Source of the DNA: Chloroflexota bacterium
GTDB lineage: Bacteria > Chloroflexota > Anaerolineae > Promineifilales > Promineifilaceae
Assembly (NCBI GenBank): GCA_024277135.1
Contig: JAJRVV010000029.1
Coordinates: 1-54,876 of the forward strand
Direction of reading: 5' to 3'
Length of the DNA: 54,876 nucleotides
The notes under the pieces were generated by a model. It had not been told where the DNA came from. It did not search any database and saw nothing but the letters and a program-made list of their open reading frames with translations. Below, in pieces: positions 1-7,128 of this stretch. Position 1 is the first letter of the stretch. Every line of letters begins with the position of its first letter. The position numbers and the translations under genes were made by a program.

Positions 1-189
1 TATTATTGTGGTAACGACCCGGCCCGCTTCCACAGCATGAAAGTGCGCTTTGCCGGCCACGTTTTTCCCGGCGAGACGCTGGCGACGGAGATGTGGCAGA
101 TTGCCGATGACCGGATAATTTTGCAGACGCGGGTAAAAGAGCGGGATGTGGCGGTGTTGTCGAATACGGCCGTGACGCTTAAAAATTGA
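1..189 (+). CDS. MaoC-like (hot-dog) dehydratase, C-terminal fragment
   Basis: The gene enters from the left edge; only the last 62 codons and a TGA stop are visible. The segment with FAGHVFPGETL followed by TEMW and a TRVKER stretch resembles the C-terminal hot-dog domain of MaoC/2-enoyl-CoA hydratase 2 proteins, which hydrate trans-2-enoyl-CoA in acyl-CoA metabolism. The catalytic Asp/His pair would lie upstream and cannot be checked. It carries one ACGGCCGT palindrome (166-173), read in frame as Thr-Ala-Val. The family call is from recognised motifs only. Confidence 0.6.
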   Translation, partial: YYCGNDPARFHSMKVRFAGHVFPGETLATEMWQIADDRIILQTRVKERDVAVLSNTAVTLKN

Positions 190-226
190 GGTTCTCTGAG
201 GAATTATGTGGTTAAGCGTGTTTGTA

Positions 227-286
227 TCGGGAATTCCAATTCCCCATACATGCCAGAGTATGGTTCGGGAATTGGAATTCCCGAAC
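227..286. repeat. nested palindromes in the leader of the next gene
   Basis: An 18-bp perfect inverted repeat pairs 227-244 with 267-284. Each arm is itself nearly palindromic around a CC or GG centre: 263-288 reads GGTTCGGGAATT, GG, AATTCCCGAACC. The structure lies between the MaoC-like stop and the ribosome site of the next gene. It could form alternative hairpins or be a mobile palindromic remnant. There is no T-run, so it is not a standard terminator. Confidence 0.6.
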
Positions 287-334
287 CTCTCCCCCACGAA
301 AGCTCAAAGACCCAAAATTGATTGGAGGTCATTG

Positions 335-997
335 ATGGCGAAAAAAAGAAAACGACGGAACTCGAAAAAAGTGCGGAAGACGATCAAACGGTCAATGCCG
401 TCCTTGTTTAGCGGGAAGGCTGTTTTACGTCAGGCGGGGCAATGGCCTTTGTTGGAGTGCCTTATCCATGCCGAATGGCAAGACACTTATCAAATTACGC
501 AAATTCTGGTTGCCCGCAAATCGCCGCGAGGCAATGTGGCGATTGGCACGTTTATAGTCGATCTGGCCTGCCTGGGGGTGAAGAACGCTTATGCGGCGCT
601 GTTCCATTCAGTGGCGGAATACCGGCGTGAATTGCGATCCGACATGACCAGCAGGCAAGAGATGGTGAAATGTGATTTAGACCTGGCGGCGAAGGTGATT
701 GAGACGGCCGTCAATTACGCTGGCAGCCTGGGATTCAAGCCCAACAAGGACATCAAAGACGCTCTGCTGGTGATGGGCGAGACCCACCCGGAGGAGTGCG
801 CCACAGATGTTCCGGTAGGTGGTGAAGACGGCCAGCCAATGTTTATCGCCGGGCCGTATGATGATGTGAAGCAAATCATGCGCAAATTAAGCCGCAAAGT
901 AGGGGAAAGCAATTACCATTTCATGGCTCCAATCGACTCGCTCACTGTTTTTGATGATGAATTTGATGAGGAGGAGTGGGAGGAATTGGACGATTAA
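335..997 (+). CDS. conserved hypothetical protein, basic N-terminus and acidic C-terminus
   Basis: 220 aa. The ATG at 335 is chosen because GGAGG (324-328) precedes it; the frame is open back to 206, but that part lies in palindromic sequence. The N-terminus is very basic (MAKKRKRRNSKKVRK), the centre has a hydrophobic GNVAIGTFIVDLACLGVKNAY segment, and the last 15 residues are nearly all Asp/Glu. There is no signal peptide or membrane segment. The VDLACLGVK core looks like a conserved family of unknown function; I do not recognise an enzymatic motif. Charge polarity suggests a nucleic-acid or protein-binding role, which is inference. Confidence 0.7.
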   Translation: MAKKRKRRNSKKVRKTIKRSMPSLFSGKAVLRQAGQWPLLECLIHAEWQDTYQITQILVARKSPRGNVAIGTFIVDLACLGVKNAYAALFHSVAEYRRELRSDMTSRQEMVKCDLDLAAKVIETAVNYAGSLGFKPNKDIKDALLVMGETHPEECATDVPVGGEDGQPMFIAGPYDDVKQIMRKLSRKVGESNYHFMAPIDSLTVFDDEFDEEEWEELDD

Positions 998-1006
998 GAT
1001 GCGTAA

Positions 1007-1041
1007 AAGACATCCGATTTCTTTAAGAAATCGGATGTCTT
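1007..1041. repeat. 15-bp-arm inverted repeat, family A (CCGATTTC), copy 1
   Basis: Arms 1007-1022 and 1026-1041 (AGACATCCGATTTCT and its complement) with a 3-base loop, between two convergent genes. The same arm pair recurs at 9122-9182 and 49093-49154 with longer, unrelated loops. Here it probably terminates transcription from both sides. Confidence 0.75.
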
Positions 1042-1050
1042 GTCGCACAA

Positions 1051-2034
1051 CTATTTTTCATACCCGTTCGGGTTCGCCTGATGCCAATTCCAGGCCGTCT
1101 CGATGATCTGGCGCAGTTCCGGGAATTGCGGCCGCCAGCCCAATTCCTGGTTGATGGTTTCGCTGCTGGCGATGAGGATGTCCGGGTCGCCGGGCCGGCG
1201 GGGGCCAGCCTCGGCCGGGATGGGATGTCCGGTCACTTCGCGGGCGGTTTGGATGACTTCTTTGACGCTGAAGCCACGGCCGTTGCCCAAATTGTACTTC
1301 CGGCTCTCACCCCCATCGAGCAATGCCTGCATTGCCAAAATGTGCGCCTCGGCCAGATCGATCACGTGGATGTAATCGCGCACACAAGAGCCGTCCGGCG
1401 TGTCGTAATCGTCGCCGAAAATGGCGATCTTCTCTCGTTGGCCTAACGCCACGTCCAACACCAGCGGGATGAGGTGGGTTTCCGGGTCGTGGTCTTCGCC
1501 CCGCTCGGCCGACGCGCCGCAGGCGTTGAAGTAGCGCAGGCAGGCGTATTTCATGCTGTACAGCCGATCCATCCAATGTAAATTGCGCTCTAAAATGTGC
1601 TTGGATTCGCCGTAGGGACTGCCGGGGACGATGCGCTCCGTTTCGGCGATGGGGATGCGTTCCGGATCGTCGAACAGGTTGGCGGTGGAGGAGAGGATGA
1701 ACCCTTTGACGCCATGTTTGACGGCCGCTTCCATCAAATTCAGGCCGTTCATCACATTATCGCGCAGGTAGAGAAAAGGCTGCGTCATGGATTCGCCCAC
1801 CAGCGTGTAGGAGGCGAAGTGCATGACGCCGTCCGGTTTGTGCGTGGCGATGGCAGACTCGACGGCCGTCTTATCCGCCAAATCCCCCTGCACAAACCCC
1901 GCTTGTGGATGCACTGCATCCCGGTGACCTTGATACAAGTTGTCGAAAACGACCACGTCTGCGCCCGCCTTGATCAAACGCTCCGTCGTGATACTGCCGA
2001 TGTAACCGGCGCCGCCGGCGACCAAAATTTTCAT
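1051..2034 (-). CDS. galE: UDP-glucose 4-epimerase
   Basis: 327 aa. GalE interconverts UDP-galactose and UDP-glucose using bound NAD in the Leloir pathway. The N-terminal Rossmann motif GGAGYIGS begins at residue 7 after MKILVA. The catalytic Tyr-x3-Lys is visible as YGESK after the Ser-rich SSTANLF stretch, and the RYFNACGA and [18 protein letters not shown] motifs are typical of GalE. The ATG at 2034 follows AAGGGG; an upstream start would add 19 non-homologous residues. galK lies on the same strand about 1.6 kb upstream in transcription order, consistent with galactose use or cell-surface sugar supply. Length is normal for the family. Confidence 0.95.
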   Translation of the reverse strand: MKILVAGGAGYIGSITTERLIKAGADVVVFDNLYQGHRDAVHPQAGFVQGDLADKTAVESAIATHKPDGVMHFASYTLVGESMTQPFLYLRDNVMNGLNLMEAAVKHGVKGFILSSTANLFDDPERIPIAETERIVPGSPYGESKHILERNLHWMDRLYSMKYACLRYFNACGASAERGEDHDPETHLIPLVLDVALGQREKIAIFGDDYDTPDGSCVRDYIHVIDLAEAHILAMQALLDGGESRKYNLGNGRGFSVKEVIQTAREVTGHPIPAEAGPRRPGDPDILIASSETINQELGWRPQFPELRQIIETAWNWHQANPNGYEK

Positions 2035-2171
2035 GCAATTGTTCCCCTTTGTGTTGATGTGCGTGTAAAAACCGCCCCCATCGTAGCCCATTCCACTTGC
2101 GGTTTGCCTGTCGGGTTGCCTGCGTTTCGGCGATTACTGCCCGGCGCGATTAGTATCCTACCGGTGGAATT

Positions 2172-2188
2172 CTTGTACAGCGTACAAG
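2172..2188. promoter_or_regulatory. palindrome CTTGTAC-AGC-GTACAAG upstream of galE
   Basis: A perfect 7-bp-arm palindrome with a 3-base centre lies about 140 bp upstream of the galE start, in the htrA-galE gap. It has the size of a dimeric repressor operator. No clear -35/-10 pair was assigned around it. The operator role is inference. Confidence 0.35.
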
Positions 2189-2195
2189 GAAATGA

Positions 2196-2276
2196 TCCGC
2201 AGATTTCACAGATTAACGCAGATTTTTTAGAACGCTCTTTTTAATCTGCGTCGTCGGTGTAATCTGTGGATAAATC
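2196..2276. repeat. CAGATT-word repeat region with inverted arms
   Basis: Three CAGATT words spaced 9-10 bases apart (about 2199-2224) face complementary AATCTG words (2243-2270); ACGCAGATT at 2216-2224 pairs with 2243-2251. It sits just after the htrA stop on the minus strand. No T-run marks it as a terminator for htrA. It is distinct from the 7-base-period arrays elsewhere in the window. Confidence 0.5.
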
Positions 2277-2294
2277 TTTTCTGGTTCATCCAGG

Positions 2295-3440
2295 TTAGGG
2301 TTGAGCGCCCAATACCAGTTCCACCTGCAGGGGCTGATTGTCCCGTATGATGGCGAGGGTGACGGTTTCGCCGACGGCCGTATTCAACTCCAGGTACTCG
2401 GTGAGATTGTTCCAACTGTTGATCGGCTGGTCGTTGACGGCGGTGATGATGTCGCCGCCGATCAAAAAGCGTCGGTTGCCCACCACCACCTCTTGCTGCG
2501 CGCCGCGAACGCCCGCTTGAGATGCCGGGCCATTGCGGAACAACTGCGCCACCAGAATGCCCTGATCCACCGGCAAATTCAGCGCCGCCGCCCGCTCCGG
2601 GGTGATGTCGTACCCGTTCAGCCCCAGCCAGGGGTGGGGGTAGACGCCGTCGCTGATCAACGCCGGAACCACCCGCTTCACCGTATCCACCGGCACGGCA
2701 AACCCGATCCCCTCCGCATTTTGGCGCACGGCCGTGTTCACCCCAATCACCCGCCCCCGCGAATCAAGCAGAGGGCCGCCGGAATTGCCGGGGTTAATCG
2801 CCGCATCCGTTTGGATGACGTTGAAGATGACGTTGTTATTTTCCGTTTGCAGCGGCCGTCCCAGCGCGCTCACCACCCCCATCGTCAACGTTCGATCCAG
2901 CCCAAACGGGTTGCCGATGGCGATGGCCCGCTGGCCTACCCGCAGGCTGGCCGAATCTCCCAGTTCCAGCGGCGCTGCCCCCGGCGGCAGCGTGCCGTCA
3001 ATCGCCAGCGCCGCCAGGTCATTACGCGGGTCGGTTCCCACCACCCGCGCCGCCACCTGCGTCTCGTCCGAGAAGGTCACTTCGATGCTTTCCGCGCCTT
3101 CAATCACGTGATTGTTGGTGACGATAGCGCCATCATCGTTGAACACAAAGCCGGAGCCGGTGCCTTCGCTGGGCATGGGGCCGAAAAAGAAATTCATCGT
3201 CACTACCTGCGCCGTGATGTGAACCACCGAGGGGCTGACCCGGTCGTACAAATTGGCGATTAGTTCCTCTTCCAGGTCAATCGGCTGCATCGCCGCATCT
3301 GAAAGGGGGGTGGGAGTGGCGACGATGATGCGGGGCGTCGGCGGCGCCGCCGGGGTAGGGGCGGCGCTGTCTACTGCGTTCGCCCGAATACAGCCGGCGA
3401 GCAGAAACAACAGCGTGAGGGTGTAGAGGAAGCGTTTCAT
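2295..3440 (-). CDS. HtrA/DegP-type serine protease lipoprotein with PDZ domain
   Basis: 381 aa. The N-terminus is a lipoprotein signal (MKRFLYTLTLLFLLAGC) with the lipobox Cys at 17, so the protease is probably membrane-anchored outside the cytoplasm. A Pro/Thr-rich linker follows. The S1C trypsin-like domain shows His111 (TNNHVIEG), Asp141 (NDLAAL) and Ser220 (NPGNSGGPLLD), a complete triad. One PDZ domain occupies about 285-380. It degrades or refolds damaged exported proteins. Its start overlaps the end of the upstream one-helix gene by four bases, so the two are translationally coupled in a block with galK. Confidence 0.93.
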   Translation of the reverse strand: MKRFLYTLTLLFLLAGCIRANAVDSAAPTPAAPPTPRIIVATPTPLSDAAMQPIDLEEELIANLYDRVSPSVVHITAQVVTMNFFFGPMPSEGTGSGFVFNDDGAIVTNNHVIEGAESIEVTFSDETQVAARVVGTDPRNDLAALAIDGTLPPGAAPLELGDSASLRVGQRAIAIGNPFGLDRTLTMGVVSALGRPLQTENNNVIFNVIQTDAAINPGNSGGPLLDSRGRVIGVNTAVRQNAEGIGFAVPVDTVKRVVPALISDGVYPHPWLGLNGYDITPERAAALNLPVDQGILVAQLFRNGPASQAGVRGAQQEVVVGNRRFLIGGDIITAVNDQPINSWNNLTEYLELNTAVGETVTLAIIRDNQPLQVELVLGAQP

Positions 3441-3637
3441 TTTTGATTGAGTTGCGCTAATTTTGCCATCAGTTCGCGGTTGCGCGCTTCGGAGCGCAGC
3501 AGCGCGGCCAGCAATGCGGCTGCCAGGATGAACATGAAGATCAGCCCGGCTGTGCTGTCTACGGTTACGGGGTTGTAATGTGTTATCCCTTGCGGTAAGT
3601 TTTCTGCTATCTTATTTTTGTCGTTTTCCATTTTCAT
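3437..3637 (-). CDS. small single-pass membrane protein
   Basis: 66 aa. A polar N-terminal third is followed by one hydrophobic helix (about residues 31-47, AGLIFMFILAAALLAALL) and a charged tail with RSEARNRELMAKL, probably a short coiled coil. It overlaps htrA by 4 bases downstream and galK by 4 bases upstream, which strongly supports real coding and co-translation. No family recognised. Its place next to a membrane-anchored protease makes a regulatory or anchoring partner possible, but that is inference. A second ATG two codons in is an alternative start. Confidence 0.65.
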   Translation of the reverse strand: MKMENDKNKIAENLPQGITHYNPVTVDSTAGLIFMFILAAALLAALLRSEARNRELMAKLAQLNQK

Positions 3638-4848
3638 TCTCTCTCATTTTCTCTCATACGGTAGATAAATCTGCTGCAATTCCCGAAACAAGTCGTCCGG
3701 CGCCGACTGGATTTAATAACGGCCGTTCCCGCGCCAGCCTGGGTGACGTAGATGTGGGGCTGGAGTCCGGTGACGGTTTCATATTCGCGGGCGACGGCCG
3801 CCCCAATGGTATCTGCCTGCTCCGCTGACACCAACGCCGCCGCGCAGCCGCCAAAGCCGCCCCCCGTCATCCGCGCCCCAAAACAGCCGGGCTGGGCTTG
3901 GGCGATGCCGGCCATCACGTCTAACGGCTTGTTCGTCACCTCAAAATCATGGCGCAGGCTGGCGTGGCTGGCGTTCATCAGCCGCCCCATCGCCGCCGCA
4001 TCCCCGTTTTGCATGGCGGCGGCGGCGTGGAGGGCGCGCTCATTTTCGCTGATGACGTGGCGCGCCCGCCGCCGCATGGGTGGTTCCATCTCTGCTGCCC
4101 GCGCCAGAAAATGTTGCCAGGAGACGTCCCGCAGCGCCGGCGCGCCGAAAAAGGCGGCGGCGGCTTCGCAGCTTTGTCGCCGTTCGTTGTAGCCGGACTC
4201 GGCGTGGCTGTGGCGGGTCATGGTGTCCAGAATGAGGACGGCCGTTCCTTCCGGCAGGGGGATGGGACAGGTGGACAAATCGCGGCAATCAATGAGCAGG
4301 GCATGACCGGCACGGCCATTGGCCGAAATCATCTGATCCATGACGCCGGACTGGATGCCCACCCACTCGTTATCCGCCTTTTGCGCCAGCCGTGCCATGC
4401 GGACGGGCTGCCAGGTCAAACTGGAGACGGCCGTAAAAGCGCGCATCACCCCCATTTCCAGAGCGGCCGAGGAGGATAACCCGGCGCCGATGGGGATATC
4501 AGTTGCCAGGACGCCGTTCCAGCCGGAAAGCTGAAAGCCCTCTTGTTGCAGGACGTAAGCCAACCCTTTCAGGTATTCCCCCCAACCCGTCTCTTTTTTT
4601 AGATGGTCGAGGTGGAAGACGGCCGTTTCCTCGAAATCGAGCGAATGCGCTTGAACTTGCCGGTCGTCACGGGGGCTGATGGCGATCCAGGTAGCCCGGT
4701 CAATCGCCATGGGCAGCACAAAGCCGTCGTTGTAGTCGGTGTGTTCGCCAATGAGGTTGACCCGGCCGGGGGCGCGGATGATGTGGGACGGCCGTGTCCC
4801 AAACCGGCGCTCGAACGCTTTGATGACTTTTTGCTGGAGCGGGTGCAT
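3634..4848 (-). CDS. galK: galactokinase
   Basis: 404 aa. GalK phosphorylates galactose to galactose-1-phosphate in the Leloir pathway. GHMP-kinase motifs are in order: GRVNLIGEHTDYND at residues 28-41, the ATP-binding GAGLSSSAALE, and GARMTGGGFGGCAAAL near the C-terminus. The start at 4848 (MHPLQQ) is chosen because the open frame upstream only overlaps vapC. The C-terminus runs about 15-20 residues past the usual end, with a basic SSRRRTT stretch. Only 4 bases separate it from the vapC stop, so it is probably read from the toxin-antitoxin promoter. galE is downstream on the same strand. Confidence 0.95.
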   Translation of the reverse strand: MHPLQQKVIKAFERRFGTRPSHIIRAPGRVNLIGEHTDYNDGFVLPMAIDRATWIAISPRDDRQVQAHSLDFEETAVFHLDHLKKETGWGEYLKGLAYVLQQEGFQLSGWNGVLATDIPIGAGLSSSAALEMGVMRAFTAVSSLTWQPVRMARLAQKADNEWVGIQSGVMDQMISANGRAGHALLIDCRDLSTCPIPLPEGTAVLILDTMTRHSHAESGYNERRQSCEAAAAFFGAPALRDVSWQHFLARAAEMEPPMRRRARHVISENERALHAAAAMQNGDAAAMGRLMNASHASLRHDFEVTNKPLDVMAGIAQAQPGCFGARMTGGGFGGCAAALVSAEQADTIGAAVAREYETVTGLQPHIYVTQAGAGTAVIKSSRRRTTCFGNCSRFIYRMRENERE

Positions 4849-4852
4849 GAGG

Positions 4853-5275
4853 TCAGGCGGCCAATTTGACCCAATCTTCGTTGACGGTGTGTACCAATTT
4901 TTGATCGGCCGTCCACAATTCACACGCCAACGATTCGGCCAGCGCCAGGTAAAAACTATCATAAGCGGCAGCGCGATTCAGGCGTTTTGTCCAATTAAAC
5001 GCTTGAGTCATCATGCGCTTATTTGGGGCAAAAAGCTGGATGTCCAACCGTTGCAATTGATTTAGCGCCAACTTCGTTTCGTTTGCTTTGATCACTTTGA
5101 AATAGGCCATTTTTGTTAAGGCTGATGTGACCTCATAGACCCAAAGCGCCGGCGCGCATAAATTGAATCCGTCATAACTCCATTCTCGCCAAAGTTGACG
5201 ATAATAGGGACGATTGGGATTGGGCGTCACTAAACGGAGCGATAAATTGGCATCAACCACCAAGTATTTGCTCAT
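4853..5275 (-). CDS. VapC-family PIN-domain toxin
   Basis: 140 aa. PIN-domain endoribonuclease of a type II toxin-antitoxin module. Acidic metal-binding positions are visible: Asp8 in VVDANLSLRL, Glu in VYEVTSALTK, Asp in AAYDSFYLALAE and Asp in LWTADQKLV. Length is normal for VapC. The start at 5275 follows GAGG and lies 23 bp inside the antitoxin gene, the usual coupled arrangement. galK begins 4 bp after its stop. The family is certain; target specificity (tRNA or mRNA) cannot be told from the sequence. Confidence 0.88.
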   Translation of the reverse strand: MSKYLVVDANLSLRLVTPNPNRPYYRQLWREWSYDGFNLCAPALWVYEVTSALTKMAYFKVIKANETKLALNQLQRLDIQLFAPNKRMMTQAFNWTKRLNRAAAYDSFYLALAESLACELWTADQKLVHTVNEDWVKLAA

Positions 5276-5579
5276 CTCGCGCCTCGCGATCCGCTTTTAT
5301 GCCTTCCCACAACTTATCCATGTCAATCGGTTCCCCACCTCTATCTGCCAAAATCATAGAGGTAAGTTGATCGCTTTCAATTAACCAGGCGTCCATCCTG
5401 GCCGCTTTGCCCAAATTAGAAATCTCTTTCAATTGTTCGTAGTCACTCAAACTGATTAGGACGGCTTTGGGTTTGCCGCGAGAAGTCAATATAATTTTCT
5501 CGCGGCTGTAAGCCACCCGATTAACCAGTTCGGAAATATCTCGTTTTACCTGCCCAATGCTCACTTGAGTTTCGTTCAT
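5253..5579 (-). CDS. Phd/YefM-type antitoxin
   Basis: 108 aa. The first 50 residues carry the Phd/YefM DNA-binding fold (SIGQVKRDISELVNRV, then a strand with ILTSRGKPKAVLISLSDYEQL). The rest is a variable acidic region that would wrap the VapC toxin. Two ATGs occur in tandem (5582 and 5579) behind GAGGTGG; the second gives the better spacing. It is the first gene of a leftward block with vapC, galK, a small membrane gene and htrA. Family members repress their own promoter, here predicted at 5615-5643. Confidence 0.85.
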   Translation of the reverse strand: MNETQVSIGQVKRDISELVNRVAYSREKIILTSRGKPKAVLISLSDYEQLKEISNLGKAARMDAWLIESDQLTSMILADRGGEPIDMDKLWEGIKADREARDEQILGG

Positions 5580-5614
5580 CATCCACCTCGCAAAGTTGTA
5601 ATATCCTGATAAAG

Positions 5615-5643
5615 AGTATAATGCAACAGATTCAGATAATCAA
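5615..5643 (-). promoter_or_regulatory. promoter of the phd-vapC-galK block
   Basis: On the minus strand TTGATT (5638-5643), a 17-base spacer and TATACT (5615-5620) form a good sigma-70 promoter about 30 bases before the antitoxin start. The -35 hexamer lies partly in a 7-base-period array. Confidence 0.6.
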
Positions 5644-5682
5644 TCGTTGATAATTGCTAATCGTCAATTGTCAATTACAATC
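5641..5682. repeat. 7-base-period array 1
   Basis: Units CAATCGT, TGATAAT, TGCTAAT, CGTCAAT, TGTCAAT, TACAATC run in register, most ending in AAT. The array fills the gap between the divergent antitoxin and RNA ligase genes and touches the ligase start region. Confidence 0.6.
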
Positions 5683-5688
5683 GAGGGC

Positions 5689-6264
5689 ATGGAACGGATT
5701 CGAGCATTTATCGCGCTGCCGTTGGCGGATGAGGCGAAACGGGTTTTGGCGGGGGTGAGCCAGGCGTTGTCGGCGCAGATGCCGCCGGGTTGCGCGCGTT
5801 GGGTACGGCCGGATCGGATACATTTGACGCTGCGTTTTTTGGGGGATACGGCCGTCACTCTCCTGCCTGACCTAGCCACAAACTTGGATCGACTGGCCCA
5901 GCAACACCCGCCGTTTGATTTGCGCCTGCATGAGCTGGGCTGTTTCCCCAACCGGAAACGGCCGCGCGTCATCTGGGTGGGGCTGGCGGGAGACACAAAG
6001 ACGCTTTTATCGCTCAAATCGGGGTTGGATGAACGATTGGTTCCGTTGGGGTGGGCGCGGGAGGGACGGCCGTATCGGGCGCATCTCACGTTGGGGCGGG
6101 TGAAGGATAGCCGACGATTGTCAAGAATCAAGTGGGGAGCAGACGTGGACCGGTTTCATGTGCCGGTTCGAGAACTGCACTTGATTGAGAGTCAACTCCA
6201 TCGGGCGGGGCCAATTTACACCACGCGTCACCGCAGCCGATTGATGGGAAAAAGGGAAGGATGA
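5689..6264 (+). CDS. thpR: RNA 2',3'-cyclic phosphodiesterase (2'-5' RNA ligase family)
   Basis: 191 aa. The two catalytic HxTx motifs of the 2H phosphoesterase superfamily are visible as HLTLRFLG (about residue 44) and HLTLGRV (about residue 138). ThpR opens 2',3'-cyclic phosphates on RNA and can ligate tRNA halves. The start ERIRAFIALPL at 5689 matches the family N-terminus; GAGGG is only one base away from the ATG, so initiation could be weak or a nearby start used. It stands alone and converges with the P-loop kinase gene. Length is normal. Confidence 0.9.
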   Translation: MERIRAFIALPLADEAKRVLAGVSQALSAQMPPGCARWVRPDRIHLTLRFLGDTAVTLLPDLATNLDRLAQQHPPFDLRLHELGCFPNRKRPRVIWVGLAGDTKTLLSLKSGLDERLVPLGWAREGRPYRAHLTLGRVKDSRRLSRIKWGADVDRFHVPVRELHLIESQLHRAGPIYTTRHRSRLMGKREG

Positions 6265-6267
6265 GGG

Positions 6268-6282
6268 ACGGCTGTTAGCCGT
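6268..6282. repeat. short hairpin between convergent genes
   Basis: ACGGCT-GTT-AGCCGT, a perfect 6-bp stem with a 3-base loop, lies between the convergent thpR and kinase stops. No T-run follows, so its terminator role is uncertain. Confidence 0.35.
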
Positions 6283-6289
6283 TAGGCCG

Positions 6290-6862
6290 TCAGGTCAGCG
6301 CTTCCTGGCTCACCAGAGGCCAGCCGGCGTAGATGGGGCTGTACGTATGTACATTCGCCAAAAAAAACCGTACATCTTGTGGAGATTTCAGCCGAAAAAC
6401 CAGTTTGTGTGGCGGCATCGCGGCTAACATCGTTTCAATTTCTGGCCGGGCGCGGCGGGGATAATCCCAAATCCGGCGTAAAAACCGAATGGTGTAATGG
6501 TCGAACAACTTTTCCTGGCAGCCTGGCGCCATATCAATGCGGGGCTTGTTCCGGTATTGAATGCGCCGCTTCATCGCCCGAAGCGTACACAGCCAGCGGG
6601 GAAAATCGAGAAAGACGGCCGCATCCGCTGCTTGCAAACGAACAGCCAATGTGCCCCGATAATTACCATCTATCACCCATCTGGGTCTGGCAATCAATTC
6701 TTCCACCTTGAGCGCCCATTCTGCTTGTGGCGTCTCCTGCCAGCCCGGATGCCAGAAATAATTATCCAGGTGGATGACCGGCAAACTCAGCCGCGCCCCC
6801 AGATGGCGGGCCAGGGTGGATTTTCCAGAACCGCTGGAGCCTATGACCAGAATCCGTTTCAT
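6290..6862 (-). CDS. adenylate kinase-like P-loop protein (topology modulation/FlaR type)
   Basis: 190 aa. Walker A GSSGSGKST starts at residue 8 after MKRILVI. The DNYFWHPGW and WVIDGNYR segments, and the basic lid RAMKRRIQYRNKPR, match the family annotated as DNA topology modulation protein FlaR or adenylate kinase-like proteins. Most are small nucleotide or metabolite kinases of unproven substrate. The ATG at 6862 follows GAGGG; the longer open frame adds 48 residues without homology. It stands alone, convergent with thpR. Specific substrate unknown. Confidence 0.8.
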   Translation of the reverse strand: MKRILVIGSSGSGKSTLARHLGARLSLPVIHLDNYFWHPGWQETPQAEWALKVEELIARPRWVIDGNYRGTLAVRLQAADAAVFLDFPRWLCTLRAMKRRIQYRNKPRIDMAPGCQEKLFDHYTIRFLRRIWDYPRRARPEIETMLAAMPPHKLVFRLKSPQDVRFFLANVHTYSPIYAGWPLVSQEALT

Positions 6863-7128
6863 GCCGGTATAACCCTCTGTTTCTGACACATTTTGGAACC
6901 CGTTGCTTGATGAATAATGCCCCGAAACAGCGTCTGTGGAATAATTAGGGAGGTTGTCCACACCGGGGACATCAGAGGGCGTTCCCCTCTTTAAGTTTAA
7001 ATTCATTTACTGCCCTTCAAATTTCTAATCCCAGAGATTTAGGAGTTTTTCAGACGTTTGACGATGCTTGGAATTTATGAGAGTAATCGTAATTGAAGTG
7101 AAAGGATTGTTTCGTTAATTGAGCGAAA

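Noticed and set aside
2301..3263. Long plus-strand frame of 320 codons over htrA
   Set aside because: Antisense shadow of a clear HtrA protease; low-complexity His/Arg/Gln-rich translation without domain features.
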